Assembly: GCA_041674525.1 (NCBI GenBank) | Contig: JBAYVN010000001.1 | Span: 49,193-113,192, forward strand | Source of the DNA: SHYQ01 sp041674525 | GTDB lineage: Bacteria > Chloroflexota > Dehalococcoidia > UBA2979 | Length of the DNA stretch: 64,000 nt | Reading direction: 5' to 3' | Part shown: positions 20,104 to 29,538 of the stretch, in pieces | Position numbering within the stretch: the stretch's first letter is position 1 | How the letters are laid out: each line of letters opens with the position of its first letter | Position numbers and translations under genes: made by a program | Notes under the pieces: generated by a model | The model's input: only the letters and a program-made list of their open reading frames with translations | The model's database searches: none | What the model was told of the DNA's origin: nothing

Positions 20104-22017
20104 GTGACCGACGAGTCCGTCCTGCACCAGGTCCACTCCCTCCCGGAGCGCCCGGGCGTCTACATCATGCGAGACGCCCGCGGCGACGTGATCTACGTCG
20201 GCAAGGCCACGCGCCTCCGCGACCGGGTGCGCTCGTACTTCGGCTCCTCGCGGAGCATGGAGCCGAAGGTGCTCGCCCTGGCCGGCCAGGTGCGGGTGAT
20301 CGAGCACGTGGTGACGAGGAACGAGGCGGAGGCCCTCCACCTCGAGGCCACGCTGGTGAAGCGCCACCAGCCCATCTACAACGTCCGGCTGAAGGACGAC
20401 AAGCACTACCCGTACCTGAAGGTGGACGTGCAGCACCCCTGGCCGCGCGTGACCATCACCCGCCGTGTGGAGAACGACGGCGCGCGCTACTTCGGGCCGT
20501 ACGCCTCGGCGGGCTCGGTGCGGCGCACGCTGGACGTGGTCAAGAAGCTCTTCCCGTGGCGCTCCTGCACGAAGGAGATCACCGGCAACGACCCGCGCCC
20601 CTGCCTGGATTACTACATCAAGCGCTGCATCGCCCCCTGCACCGCCTACTGCACGCCGGAGGAGTACGCCGGGGTCATCCAGGAGACCATCCTGTTCCTG
20701 GAGGGCCGCTCCGACGAGGTGCTCCGCCACGTCCTCCGCGAGATGGAGCGCGCCTCGGACGCGCTGGACTTCGAGCGGGCGGCGCGGCTCCGCGACCAGG
20801 CGGAGGCGATCCGCCGGGTCACCGAGCGGCAGCAGATGGCGACCACCACGCCCCTGGACGCGGATGTCTTCGCGCTGGCGAGGCAGGACGACGAGGCCTG
20901 CGTGCAGGTCTTCTTCGTGCGCGGCACCGTGGTCGCGGACACCGACTCGTTCATGCTCGAAGGCACCGCGGACGCCAGCGACGCCGAGGTGCTGGGCGCC
21001 TTCCTCCCCCAGTTCTACGAGTCCGCCACGTACGTCCCGCGCGCGCTCCTGCTCTCGCAGGAGCCCACCGATCGCGAGCAACTGGAGACGATGCTGCGGG
21101 AGCAGCGCGGGCGGTCCGTGGAGATCGCCGTCCCGGTGCGCGGGGAGCGCCGCGCCCTGGTCGCGAGCGCCGAGGACAACGCGCGCGAGTCGCTGCGCAT
21201 GCACCACGTCCGCTGGGTGGCGGACCGCGACAAGACGGAGGCCGCGCTCTCCCTGCTGCAGGAGGAGCTCGACCTCCCGGCGCGGCCCAACCGCATCGAG
21301 TGCTACGACATCTCGACGATCCAGGGGACGAACACGGTCGCCTCGATGGTGGTGTTCCGCGACGGGCACCCCGCGACCAGCCAGTACCGGCGCTTCCGCA
21401 TCAAGACGGTCGAGGGGCAGAACGACTTCGCCTCCATGCACGAGGTCCTGACGCGCCGCTTCAAGCGCATCGCGGAGCGCCGCTGCCGCGACCGCGGCCT
21501 GGCGGTGGAGACCGAGATCGCTCCCGCTGATGCCACGATCGGATCGGGCGTGATGGATGCGGAGGAGCCGCAGGACCTCTCACCGTGGGACGAGGTGCCG
21601 GACCTCGTGATCATCGATGGGGGCAAGGGCCAGCTCGGCGCTGTGCTGGATGCGATGCGCGAGATGGACCTGCGCGACGTGCCGGTGTGCGGGCTCGCAA
21701 AGCAGCAGGAGGAGATCTTCGTCGCGGACGTGTCCGAGTCGATCATGCTCCCACGGACCTCCGAGGCGCTCTACCTGGTCCAGCGCATCCGCGACGAGGC
21801 GCACCGCTTCGCGATCACCTACCACCGCAACCTGCGCGGCAAGGCGGCGACGCGATCGGTCCTCGACGCCATCCCCGGCGTCGGGCCGAAGCGCAAGCGC
21901 GCGCTGCTGCGGAAGTTCGGATCGGTGAAGGCGATCCGCGAGGCGGACATCGCCGAAATCGCCGCGACGGTGGGTTTCACCCAGCGCCTCGCGGAGACCG
22001 TCAAGCGCTCGCTGTGA
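20104..22017 (+). CDS. uvrC: Excinuclease ABC subunit C
   Basis: UvrC makes both incisions in nucleotide-excision repair. The 637 residues contain the GIY-YIG nuclease domain (GVYIMRDARGDVIYVGKATRLRDRV), the Cys cluster typical of UvrC (CTKEITGNDPRPCLDYYIKR and CIAPC), the UVR motif that contacts UvrB (ALDFERAARLRDQAEAIRR) and the RNase-H-like C-terminal nuclease (ECYDISTIQGTNTVASMVVF, VIIDGGKGQLGA). Tandem HhH motifs end the protein (DAIPGVGPKRKRALLRKFGS). The GTG start is placed by the N-terminal motif. The end overlaps pcm. Confidence 0.97.
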   Translation: MTDESVLHQVHSLPERPGVYIMRDARGDVIYVGKATRLRDRVRSYFGSSRSMEPKVLALAGQVRVIEHVVTRNEAEALHLEATLVKRHQPIYNVRLKDDKHYPYLKVDVQHPWPRVTITRRVENDGARYFGPYASAGSVRRTLDVVKKLFPWRSCTKEITGNDPRPCLDYYIKRCIAPCTAYCTPEEYAGVIQETILFLEGRSDEVLRHVLREMERASDALDFERAARLRDQAEAIRRVTERQQMATTTPLDADVFALARQDDEACVQVFFVRGTVVADTDSFMLEGTADASDAEVLGAFLPQFYESATYVPRALLLSQEPTDREQLETMLREQRGRSVEIAVPVRGERRALVASAEDNARESLRMHHVRWVADRDKTEAALSLLQEELDLPARPNRIECYDISTIQGTNTVASMVVFRDGHPATSQYRRFRIKTVEGQNDFASMHEVLTRRFKRIAERRCRDRGLAVETEIAPADATIGSGVMDAEEPQDLSPWDEVPDLVIIDGGKGQLGAVLDAMREMDLRDVPVCGLAKQQEEIFVADVSESIMLPRTSEALYLVQRIRDEAHRFAITYHRNLRGKAATRSVLDAIPGVGPKRKRALLRKFGSVKAIREADIAEIAATVGFTQRLAETVKRSL

Positions 22018-22673
22018 ACCACGACGATCCCGCCGACCGCGCGCTTCGCGCCCGCGAGCGCCTGCTGGCGCGCATCGCGATCGAGGTGTCCGACGACCGG
22101 GTGCTCGCCGCGATGCGGGCCGTCCCCCGGGAGCGCTTCGTGCTCAGCGGCGACGAGCCGTACGCCTACGAGGACGAGCCGCTCTCCATCGGCTACGGCC
22201 AGACGATCTCGCAGCCGTTCATCGTCGCCACGATGACGGCCGCACTCGAGCTCGACGGATCGGAGCGGGTACTGGAGATCGGCACCGGCTCCGGCTACCA
22301 GTGCGCCATCCTCGCGCGATTGGCGCGCGAGGTGGTGACCGTGGAGATCGTCCCCGAGCTGCGAGCACGGGCCGAGGGCGTGCTGCGCGCGCTGGGCATC
22401 ACAAACGTTACGGTGCTCCCCGCCGCGGATGTCCTCGGCGCGCCCGATCATGCGCCCTTCGACGCGATCATCGTCACGGCGGCTGCGCCCTCCGTGCCGC
22501 CCTCGCTCCTCGCACAGCTCGCGGTCGGCGGGCGCATGGTGATCCCCGTCGGCACGCGGGATGTCCAGGACCTGCTCATCGTGACGCGCACGCCGGACGG
22601 GATGACACGGCGGTCGCTCGGCGGATGCCGGTTCGTGCCCCTGCTCGGCGCCGAGGGTTTCAGCAACGGCTGA
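22014..22673 (+). CDS. pcm: Protein-L-isoaspartate O-methyltransferase
   Basis: This 219-residue repair methyltransferase marks isoaspartyl residues in damaged proteins using SAM. It has PRERFV, the substrate motif GYGQTISQPFIVATMT, SAM motif I VLEIGTGSGYQCAILA, and the later motif DAIIVTAAAPSVPPSLLAQL. GTG 22014 overlaps the uvrC stop (GTGA), so the pair is translationally coupled. Confidence 0.95.
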   Translation: MNHDDPADRALRARERLLARIAIEVSDDRVLAAMRAVPRERFVLSGDEPYAYEDEPLSIGYGQTISQPFIVATMTAALELDGSERVLEIGTGSGYQCAILARLAREVVTVEIVPELRARAEGVLRALGITNVTVLPAADVLGAPDHAPFDAIIVTAAAPSVPPSLLAQLAVGGRMVIPVGTRDVQDLLIVTRTPDGMTRRSLGGCRFVPLLGAEGFSNG

Positions 22674-23007
22674 TCTCTCATTCGCCGTGATTCGGTGAAT
22701 CTGTGATTCCCCGCGATCCGGGTCCGGCGACAATTCGCGACGTCTGATCGAGCCTGCGTCGAATCTGCAGCGACTTCGCATCGGGTCCGCGCCGAGTCAG
22801 CGCCGGCCCTGCACAGTGCCTTCGCACTGATTCTTCTCTGGCGCAAGTCACGCGGTTATGTAGACAGCACCACGCGCACCCGGTATACATGACGCCCGGC
22901 GGGGGACACAGGCTCCATCCGACATCAACAGGCCTCTCGGGGCGATGGATCACCCCGATCGTGCGGTGCGGCGCAGCCGTCAGGGCGGACCGAGCGAGGA
23001 ACGTCGG

Positions 23008-24021
23008 GTGCCAGACCGAGTCGAAGACTTCCTGCACTACCTCTCCGCAGAACGCGGATCCTCGAAGAACACGACGGATGCGTATCGCAACGACCTGCGC
23101 GCCTTCGCGAGGTTCGTCGCGGAGCGCACCGGCGAGGCGGCGCTCGCGCCGAAGGCAATCGACCGCGGCACGGTGATCGCGTACATCGCGGACCTCAACC
23201 AGCGTTACGACAAGACCGCGACGGTCGCGCGCAAGGTCGCCGCCGTGAAGTCGTTCTGCGCGTTCCTCCTCGATCATGGCGACATCTCGTCCAACCCGAC
23301 GGCGCAGGTCGACTCACCGCGCGCCCCCAAGCCCGTGCCGAAGCCGATGACCACCAGCGAGGTGGACGCGCTACTCACCGAGCCCACCAAGTTCGACTCC
23401 GCCGAGGCAATCCGCGACGCCGCAATGCTGGCGCTGATGTACGAGACCGGGATGCGGGTCACCGAGCTCGTGTCGCTCAACATGGACAGCATCCACGTGG
23501 ACGCCGCGTCGCAGTGGGTGCGCTGCCTGGGCAAGGGATCGAAGGAGCGCACCATCCCGATCCCCGATCCGGGCCGCGCCGGCGCCGCGCTGGGGCGGTA
23601 CCTGGGCGACTCGCGTCCCGCGCTGCTCAAGAACCGCACCCAGACCGCGCTCTTCGTGAACCGTCGCGGCGAGCGGCTGACCCGTCAGGGCTTCTGGCTG
23701 ATCCTGAAGGGGTATGCCCGCAGTGCCGACATCGATGAGCACGTGACGCCGCACTCGCTGCGCCACTCGTTCGCCACGCACCTGCTGCGCGGCGGCCGTT
23801 CCGTGCGCGACGTGCAGGAGCTGCTGGGGCACGCGAACGTCAGCACCACGCAGGTATACACGCAGCTCGCCGACGAGCACCTGCGCGAGGTCTACGACGA
23901 CGTGCACCCGCGCGCACGCACGGCATCCGGTGCGTCGCTGAAGGTGGTCCCCACCGGCCTCGCGCCGCTGCGCGATCTGATTCGCCCCGTGCCGAAGGAG
24001 ACCACGCCCGATCGGGATTGA
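23008..24021 (+). CDS. xerD: Site-specific tyrosine recombinase XerC/XerD
   Basis: This 337-residue tyrosine recombinase is expected to resolve chromosome dimers at dif. The N-terminal SAM-like domain begins VEDFLHYLSAERGSSKNT. The catalytic residues are all present: Arg in TGMRVTELV, Lys in GKGSKERT, HSLRH (H-x-x-R), His in LGHANVS and the nucleophile Tyr in TTQVYTQ. GTG 23008 has a GAGG upstream and fits XerD; an in-frame ATG at 22945 would add 21 Arg-rich residues. It stands alone, not beside phage genes. XerC and XerD cannot be told apart by eye. Confidence 0.9.
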   Translation: MPDRVEDFLHYLSAERGSSKNTTDAYRNDLRAFARFVAERTGEAALAPKAIDRGTVIAYIADLNQRYDKTATVARKVAAVKSFCAFLLDHGDISSNPTAQVDSPRAPKPVPKPMTTSEVDALLTEPTKFDSAEAIRDAAMLALMYETGMRVTELVSLNMDSIHVDAASQWVRCLGKGSKERTIPIPDPGRAGAALGRYLGDSRPALLKNRTQTALFVNRRGERLTRQGFWLILKGYARSADIDEHVTPHSLRHSFATHLLRGGRSVRDVQELLGHANVSTTQVYTQLADEHLREVYDDVHPRARTASGASLKVVPTGLAPLRDLIRPVPKETTPDRD

Positions 24022-24179
24022 GCCCTTCGGCGACCCGGACCGCTGCCACAGCTACCCGCCACCCACCACCCGCCACGACCGCTTGTTCCCGCGCCGGTTG
24101 TGCGCCACGCGCGGCCTTGCGATCCTGTGCACGTGACGCCGCGCAGCGGCAGTCCGTCCCGCGGCAAAGGGGGGCCCAG

Positions 24180-25454
24180 GTGGAGATCATCGATGTCCGT
24201 GCGCGGGAACTGCTTGACTCGCGCGGCAACCCGACCGTCGAGGTCGACGTGGAGCTCTTCGATGGCACCGTCGGGCGCGCCCTCGTCCCCAGCGGGGCCA
24301 GCACCGGTGTTCACGAGGCCGTCGAGCTCCGCGACGGCGACGCCGCGCGCTTTGGCGGCAAGGGCGTCCTGCGCGCTGTCGAGAACGTCGAGACCACGCT
24401 CGGCCCCGCCATCCTCGGCATGTCTGCCTTCGACCAGGCGGCGATCGACCAGCGGATGGTGGAGGAGGACGGCACGCCCAACAAGGGGCGGCTGGGCGCG
24501 AACGCCATCCTCGGCGTGTCGCTGGCGGTCGCGAAGGCCGCAGCGATCGCCACGGACCAGCCGCTCTACCGCTACCTGGGCGGCGTCGACGCACGCGTGC
24601 TCCCGGTGCCGATGTGCAACGTGCTGAACGGCGGGGCACACGCCGCCAACTCCACGGACTTCCAGGAGTTCATGATCGTCCCGGTCGGGGCGCCTTCGTT
24701 CCGTGAGGGGCTGCGCTGGGTGGTGGAGACCTACCAGGCGCTGGAGAGGACCCTCGGGGAGCGCGGCCTCAACACCAACACCGGCGACGAGGGCGGCTTC
24801 GCGCCGACGCTCGGCACCAACCGCGAGGCGATGGACCTGCTGATGCGCGCGATCGAGGCGGCGGGGCGCCGTCCCGGCGACGAGATCGCGATCGCCCTCG
24901 ACCCCGCGACCTCCGAGCTCTACGCGGACGGCGTGTACCACCTCAAACGCGAAGGACGCACCGTCTCGTCGCAGGAGCTCGCGTCGATCTGGGAGGAGTG
25001 GGCACGCGACTACCCGGTGCTCTCCATCGAAGACGGCATGGACGAGGATGACTGGGCAGGCTGGCAGCTGCTCACGCAGCGCGTGGGCGATCGAGTGCAG
25101 CTCGTGGGCGACGACCTCTTCGTCACCAACATCGGACGCCTCGGCCGCGGCATCGATGAGCGCGCGGCGAACGCGATCCTGATCAAGCTCAACCAGATCG
25201 GAACGCTGACCGAGACGTTCGAGGCGATCCGAATGGCGCACGCGGCGGGCTGGTCGACGATCATCTCGCACCGCTCGGGCGAGACCGAGGACACGACCAT
25301 CGCGCACCTCGTCGTCGCCACGGGCGCGGGGCAGATCAAGACCGGCGCCCCCGCGCGCACGGACCGCACGGCGAAGTACAACGAGCTGCTGCGCATCGAG
25401 GAGCAGCTGGGCGACGCGGCGATCTACGCCGGCAGGAACGCGTTCCGAAGATGA
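24180..25454 (+). CDS. eno: Enolase
   Basis: It converts 2-phosphoglycerate to phosphoenolpyruvate in glycolysis. The 424 residues include IIDVRARELLDSRGNPTVEV at the N-terminus, the SGASTGVHEA loop, GDEGGFAP, the Mg2+ ligands in IALDPATSE, LSIEDGMDEDDW and VGDDLFVTN, and SHRSGETEDT with the phosphate-binding residues. GTG 24180 follows a G-rich Shine-Dalgarno (AAAGGGGGG). The stop overlaps the next gene (ATGA). Confidence 0.97.
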   Translation: MEIIDVRARELLDSRGNPTVEVDVELFDGTVGRALVPSGASTGVHEAVELRDGDAARFGGKGVLRAVENVETTLGPAILGMSAFDQAAIDQRMVEEDGTPNKGRLGANAILGVSLAVAKAAAIATDQPLYRYLGGVDARVLPVPMCNVLNGGAHAANSTDFQEFMIVPVGAPSFREGLRWVVETYQALERTLGERGLNTNTGDEGGFAPTLGTNREAMDLLMRAIEAAGRRPGDEIAIALDPATSELYADGVYHLKREGRTVSSQELASIWEEWARDYPVLSIEDGMDEDDWAGWQLLTQRVGDRVQLVGDDLFVTNIGRLGRGIDERAANAILIKLNQIGTLTETFEAIRMAHAAGWSTIISHRSGETEDTTIAHLVVATGAGQIKTGAPARTDRTAKYNELLRIEEQLGDAAIYAGRNAFRR

Positions 25455-26347
25455 CCGGGCCGCGGGACGCCGGAGAGCCGTCGCCGCAGCGCGTCTCCGG
25501 GATGCGCGTGCCGGTCGGGTGGACGCTCCCCGGCAAGCCCGACGGCCTGGACGACACCGCCGAGGACGCGTGGCGGCAGACCGCGTTCACCTGCGCCGAG
25601 GACCTGCGCCTGGCCGCCGCGAACCTCGACCTGCAGGCGCGCCTTGCCGCGACCGGGTACACCGCCAGCGCCCGCACGATGGTCATGGCGGGGTACGCGG
25701 GGCTATGGAGCCGCGCCTTCAGCGCCACCTCGGACAGCATCGGCCTCGTGCGGCGCGGGGCGCACCAGAGCGCGCTGCCGCTGCTGCGACAGGCAGCCGA
25801 GTTCATCGCCGCGCAGCGCCTCGACGATGCGCCGGAGGCCTGGCGGCGCTGGACGCACGCGGCGTACGGGCGCAACGAGCCCGCGCGCGCCGTCGAGATC
25901 CCCCTCGGCGAGCGCCCGCCTGAGGCCGCCATCGCCGCCGACGAGCACCTGCGCCTGATCGCCCGAGCGACCGACGACCTCGGTGGCCCCGCCTTCGGCC
26001 CGACGGCGCTGTTCGTCGCCAACGAGGCGACCCGCGAGCGCTACCCGCTGAACTTCGCCGACCACGCGTTCCACCTTGGCTGGGCGGAGCTACTGCTGGG
26101 CTGGGCGCTGCGGCTCGGGCTCGTGCAGCTGCGGACATCGCTGGACCTCGGCGCGCACTTCCCCGCCCCGGATGCCCTGCGCGCCGAGGCGGCGGCGCAC
26201 CTGCGCGATGCGGAGGCGCTGCTCGCGAGCCGCGATCGCTGCCACCTCGAGGAATCGCCGGACGCCGGTGGCACCGCCCCCGCGCGGCTGCTGCTCGTTC
26301 AGTTCCGCCGACGCCCGGGCGATGCGCCGCGACGCGTGCTGCTGTAG
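25451..26347 (+). CDS. Conserved hypothetical protein coupled to enolase
   Basis: This 298-residue, mostly helical soluble protein has no signal peptide or membrane segment. I recognise no family. Notable stretches are DDTAEDAWRQTAFTCAEDLR, HQSALPLLRQAAEFIAAQRL and LNFADHAFHLGWAELLLGWA. The repeated Ala/Leu helices suggest an all-alpha fold. Its ATG overlaps the enolase stop (ATGA), so it is made with Eno, but no metabolic link can be inferred from that alone. Confidence 0.75.
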   Translation: MTGPRDAGEPSPQRVSGMRVPVGWTLPGKPDGLDDTAEDAWRQTAFTCAEDLRLAAANLDLQARLAATGYTASARTMVMAGYAGLWSRAFSATSDSIGLVRRGAHQSALPLLRQAAEFIAAQRLDDAPEAWRRWTHAAYGRNEPARAVEIPLGERPPEAAIAADEHLRLIARATDDLGGPAFGPTALFVANEATRERYPLNFADHAFHLGWAELLLGWALRLGLVQLRTSLDLGAHFPAPDALRAEAAAHLRDAEALLASRDRCHLEESPDAGGTAPARLLLVQFRRRPGDAPRRVLL

Positions 26348-26556
26348 CGGCGGGCGGCCCGGCCGGCGGCTGTCGCGAAATCGGCACAGTCGAGGCCGGC
26401 ACCCGCCACACCGCTAACCGCCTCGTTCGGTAGAATGTGCACCGCACTCCGCCTCCCCAGCGGGGCCACGAGGAGCCCGCGCCGGGGGGCTCGCGAGGGA
26501 ACGTCAGCGCCACCAGGGGCACAGCACCGGGGTCGCACAGCACCGGGGAGTCACAT

Positions 26557-27570
26557 ATGACGCTGCGAGTCGGGATCAACGGGTTCGGCCGCACCGGACG
26601 TCAGGCATTCCGCGCGTGGTTCGAGAACCGCCGGGGCGACTTCGAGATCGTCGCGATCAATCGCGGCCCCGTCGCGCTGCGCACCCACCTCCTGCGCTAC
26701 GACTCCGACTACGGGCGCTTCCCCGCCGAGATCGTGGACGGCACGGACTCCTTCACCGTCGATGGCCACGAGGTGGCCGTCTTCAACGCGAGCACCCCGA
26801 GCGCGATCCCGTGGGGCAGCGCGGACGTGGACGTGGTGCTGGAATGCACCGGCGAGTTCCGTGACGCGAAGACGGCAGGAGAGCACCTGCGCGACTCCGT
26901 GAGGAAGGTCGTCATCTCCGCGCCCGCGAAGGGCGAGGACTGGACCGTGATCATGGGCGCCAACGATGAGCAGTACGACGCGAAGGCGCACCGCATCATC
27001 TCGGCGGGGTCCTGCACCACCAACTGCGTGGTGCTGGCCGTGAAGGTGCTCCATGACTCCTTCGGCGTGGAGCGGGGGATGATGTCCACCATCCACTCCT
27101 ACACCGGCGACCAGAACCTGGTAGACGGGACGCACAAGGACCTGCGCCGTGCCCGCGCGGCCGCGCTCAACATCGTCCCCACGTCCTCCGGCGCCTCGGA
27201 CGCCGTCGGGCGGATCATCCCCTCGCTGGCCGGGAAGTTCGATGGCTTCGCGTTCCGCGTCCCCACGCCGACCGTGTCGCTGCTCGACCTCGTCACCACC
27301 CTGCGCGACGCCCCCTCGGAGGGCGCGATCAACGAGGCGTTCATGGCGGCCGCCAGCGGCCCCCTGAAGGGCTACCTCTACTACGAGAAGGACCCGCTGG
27401 TCTCCATGGACTTCAAGGGCCACCCCGGCTCCGCGATCCACGACGCCGAGTCCACGATGGTGCTGGACGGCGGCATGGCGAAGACGGTGGCCTGGTACGA
27501 CAACGAGTGGGGCTACTCCTGCCGCCTGACGGACGTGGTCGCCCTGATCGCGGAGCGCGGCCTCGAGTAG
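26557..27570 (+). CDS. gap: Glyceraldehyde-3-phosphate dehydrogenase
   Basis: This 337-residue phosphorylating GAPDH has the Rossmann start VGINGFGRTGRQAFRAW, the active-site SCTTNC with the thiohemiacetal Cys, TIHSYTGDQN with the catalytic His, RRARAAALNIVPTSSGA and the C-terminal YDNEWGYSCRL. The coenzyme loop reads AINRGPVAL where most bacterial enzymes have AIND, so cofactor preference may differ. A TAGAAT box at 26431-26436 may be its -10, which would give a leader of about 120 nt. That leader contains two copies of GCACAGCACCGGGG (26519-26532 and 26535-26548). Confidence 0.96.
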   Translation: MTLRVGINGFGRTGRQAFRAWFENRRGDFEIVAINRGPVALRTHLLRYDSDYGRFPAEIVDGTDSFTVDGHEVAVFNASTPSAIPWGSADVDVVLECTGEFRDAKTAGEHLRDSVRKVVISAPAKGEDWTVIMGANDEQYDAKAHRIISAGSCTTNCVVLAVKVLHDSFGVERGMMSTIHSYTGDQNLVDGTHKDLRRARAAALNIVPTSSGASDAVGRIIPSLAGKFDGFAFRVPTPTVSLLDLVTTLRDAPSEGAINEAFMAAASGPLKGYLYYEKDPLVSMDFKGHPGSAIHDAESTMVLDGGMAKTVAWYDNEWGYSCRLTDVVALIAERGLE

Positions 27571-27599
27571 CCCTCGCGGCCACCTCGCGCTTCGCCCGG

Positions 27600-27617
27600 C
27601 GCCCCCTCCCGGGGGCG
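27600..27617 (+). terminator. Rho-independent-like terminator after gap
   Basis: CGCCCCC pairs with GGGGGCG across a TCCC loop and is followed by TCTTTGT. It sits 30 nt after the gap stop. Confidence 0.75.
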
Positions 27618-27820
27618 TCTTTGTGCACCGCCCGCGGACGCCCGGACGGCCCGAAAGATGAGTCGTTTCCCCGATGCATCTGCGGACGGCCGATGGTACG
27701 TTATGTAATTAGCCGGGCGGCGGGGGTACCACTGCTCGGAACATGGTGGCGCGGACGTCGCGGCGGCTCGAGCCTGCGTCCGCGCCATCGCCACGCCCAG
27801 GCCGTGCCATCCGGCGGGCG

Positions 27821-27826
27821 TACACT
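27821..27826 (+). promoter_or_regulatory. -10 box of a probable leaderless promoter
   Basis: TACACT lies exactly 6 nt before the ATG of the small gene at 27833. There is no Shine-Dalgarno. Confidence 0.45.
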
Positions 27827-27832
27827 CCGCGC

Positions 27833-27997
27833 ATGCCGCTCAACGCCGCATGGCACACCGCCCACCGCATGCCCTCCAACGCGAAGTTCGAGGAGCGCGC
27901 CGCCTGGCACCTGGAGCACCGCGAGCACTGCGGGTGCCGGCCCATCCCGCCGAAGCTCGCGGCCGAGATGCAGAAGCGCGGACTCCTGCCCGCGTAG
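27833..27997 (+). CDS. Small His/Cys-rich conserved protein (54 aa)
   Basis: The 54-residue protein reads MPLNAAWHTAHRMPSNAKFE and later AAWHLEHREHCGCRPIPPKL. The spaced His and Cys residues (WHTAH, WHLEHREHCGC) suggest a metal site. I recall similar short uncharacterised proteins in Chloroflexota, but that is memory, not a search. The start is fixed by the -10 box 6 nt upstream. It lies 38 nt before ffh on the same strand. Confidence 0.65.
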   Translation: MPLNAAWHTAHRMPSNAKFEERAAWHLEHREHCGCRPIPPKLAAEMQKRGLLPA

Positions 27998-28023
27998 TCT
28001 CGCCGCCGCCCGGCGGCGCCCGG

Positions 28024-28029
28024 TACACT
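28024..28029 (+). promoter_or_regulatory. -10 box of a probable leaderless ffh promoter
   Basis: TACACT lies exactly 6 nt before the ffh ATG, and no Shine-Dalgarno is present. Confidence 0.45.
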
Positions 28030-28035
28030 CGATGC

Positions 28036-29370
28036 ATGCTCGACGCGCTCTCCGAACGACTCCAGAACACCTTCCGCCGCCTCGGCTCCAGCGGCCGCAT
28101 CGGCGAGAAGGAGCTCGACGAGGCGCTGCGTGAGGTGCGCATCGCGCTGCTCGAGGCGGACGTCAACTTCAAGGTCGTGCGCGACTTCATCGCGCGGGTG
28201 CGCGAGAAGGCCCTGGGCCAGGAGGTCCTGAACTCGATCACCCCGGGCCAGCAGGTGATCGGGATCGTCCACCGGGAGCTGGTGACGACGCTGGGGACGG
28301 ACCACGCCCCGTTGCGCAAGCCCGACAGCGGCATGACGAAGATCCTGATCGTCGGCACGAAGGGCTCCGGCAAGACCACGCTCGCGGGGCGGCTGGCGCT
28401 GCGACTCAAGAACGAGGGGCAACGCCCGCTCCTGGTCTCCACCGACTTCGAGCGGGTCGCCGCCAGCGAGCAGCTGCAGGTGCTCGCGAAGTCCATCGAC
28501 GTCCCGTGTTATGTGGAGGAGCGCGAGGCGCCGGCCGTCGCGGTGGCGAAGCGCGCGCTCGCGGAGGCGAAGCGCCAGAACGCGACGGCCGTGATCGTGG
28601 ACACCGTGGGCGCTGTGGCGCTGGACGACGATACCGCGGACGCCCTCGCCGCCCTCGCCGACGAGGTCGACCCGACCGAGGTCCTGATCGTCGTCGACGC
28701 GATGACCGGCCAGGAGGCGGTGACGCTGGCCCGGGAGTTCGACGAGGCGATCGAGGGCACAGGCATCGTCGTGACGAAGGTGGACTCCGACAGCCGAGGC
28801 GGCGCCGTGCTCTCTGTGCGCGAGGTGACCGGGCTCCCGATCAAGCTCATCACCACCGGCGAGCGCCTGGAGGCCCTGGAGGAGTTCCACCCGGACCGCT
28901 TCGCCTCCCGCGTGCTCGGCATGGGCGACGTCGTCAGCCTGGTCGAGAAGGCGCGCGCGTCCATGGGCGAGCGCAGCGTCGAGGACATCACCAAACGCAT
29001 GCGGAGCGGCCAGTTCGACCTGGAGGACTTCCTGGGGCAGATGGAGCAGGTCAAGAAGATGGGGCCGCTGGGGGGCCTGCTGGACATGCTGCCGGGCGCC
29101 TCGGGGCTGAAGAAGCAGATGGGCGAGGCCGCCATCGACGACCGATTCTTCCGCCAGAGCGAGGCGATCGTCCGTTCGATGACCCTGCAGGAGCGGCGGA
29201 ACCCGGAAATCCTGAACGGATCCCGCCGCCGCAGGATCGCCCGGGGGTCCGGGACCACCCCGGCGGATGTGAACCGCCTCTTGAATCAGTTCAAGGATGC
29301 CCGCAAACTGATGCAGGCGATGACCTCCGGCAAGGGTGCCGGGGGACTCATGCGCATGCTGGGGATGTAG
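28036..29370 (+). CDS. ffh: Signal recognition particle protein Ffh
   Basis: This 444-residue SRP54-type GTPase binds signal sequences and 4.5S/6S SRP RNA. It has the N domain (ALREVRIALLEADVNFKVV), G1 (GTKGSGKTT) and motif II DFERVAASEQL, with the catalytic Asp, Arg and Gln kept. It also has G4 (VTKVDSDSRGGAVLSV), the closing loop GERLEALEEFHPDRFASRVLGMGD and the Met-rich M domain (VKKMGPLGGLLDMLPG and the RRRRIARGSG finger region). The G3 motif, normally DTAGR, reads DTVGAV, so the conserved Arg is lost. G1 is also unusual, with GTKG for the common GLQG. Otherwise the length and order are normal. Confidence 0.95.
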   Translation: MLDALSERLQNTFRRLGSSGRIGEKELDEALREVRIALLEADVNFKVVRDFIARVREKALGQEVLNSITPGQQVIGIVHRELVTTLGTDHAPLRKPDSGMTKILIVGTKGSGKTTLAGRLALRLKNEGQRPLLVSTDFERVAASEQLQVLAKSIDVPCYVEEREAPAVAVAKRALAEAKRQNATAVIVDTVGAVALDDDTADALAALADEVDPTEVLIVVDAMTGQEAVTLAREFDEAIEGTGIVVTKVDSDSRGGAVLSVREVTGLPIKLITTGERLEALEEFHPDRFASRVLGMGDVVSLVEKARASMGERSVEDITKRMRSGQFDLEDFLGQMEQVKKMGPLGGLLDMLPGASGLKKQMGEAAIDDRFFRQSEAIVRSMTLQERRNPEILNGSRRRRIARGSGTTPADVNRLLNQFKDARKLMQAMTSGKGAGGLMRMLGM

Positions 29371-29538
29371 ACTGGCAAGACGTCGACCACGCCGGACGGC
29401 CCGCGCGGGCGGCTCGGCACGGCGGGCTCAGGCACGACGGCCCGGTCCGCCCACTATCCAGCGACCAACTCGTTCAGTGATGACGCCGCAGGGCGTCGGT
29501 TCCAGCCCGGCCGCACGGCGGCTCCCCGGAGGTTCCCC

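Noticed and set aside
22674..22944. A small gene or riboswitch between pcm and the Xer gene
   Set aside because: No protein-like frame or recognisable RNA fold is seen. A TATACA box near 22882 is isolated.
23008..24021. Integrase of a third mobile element
   Set aside because: The gene is a complete Xer-type recombinase between housekeeping genes with no att repeats or phage genes around it.
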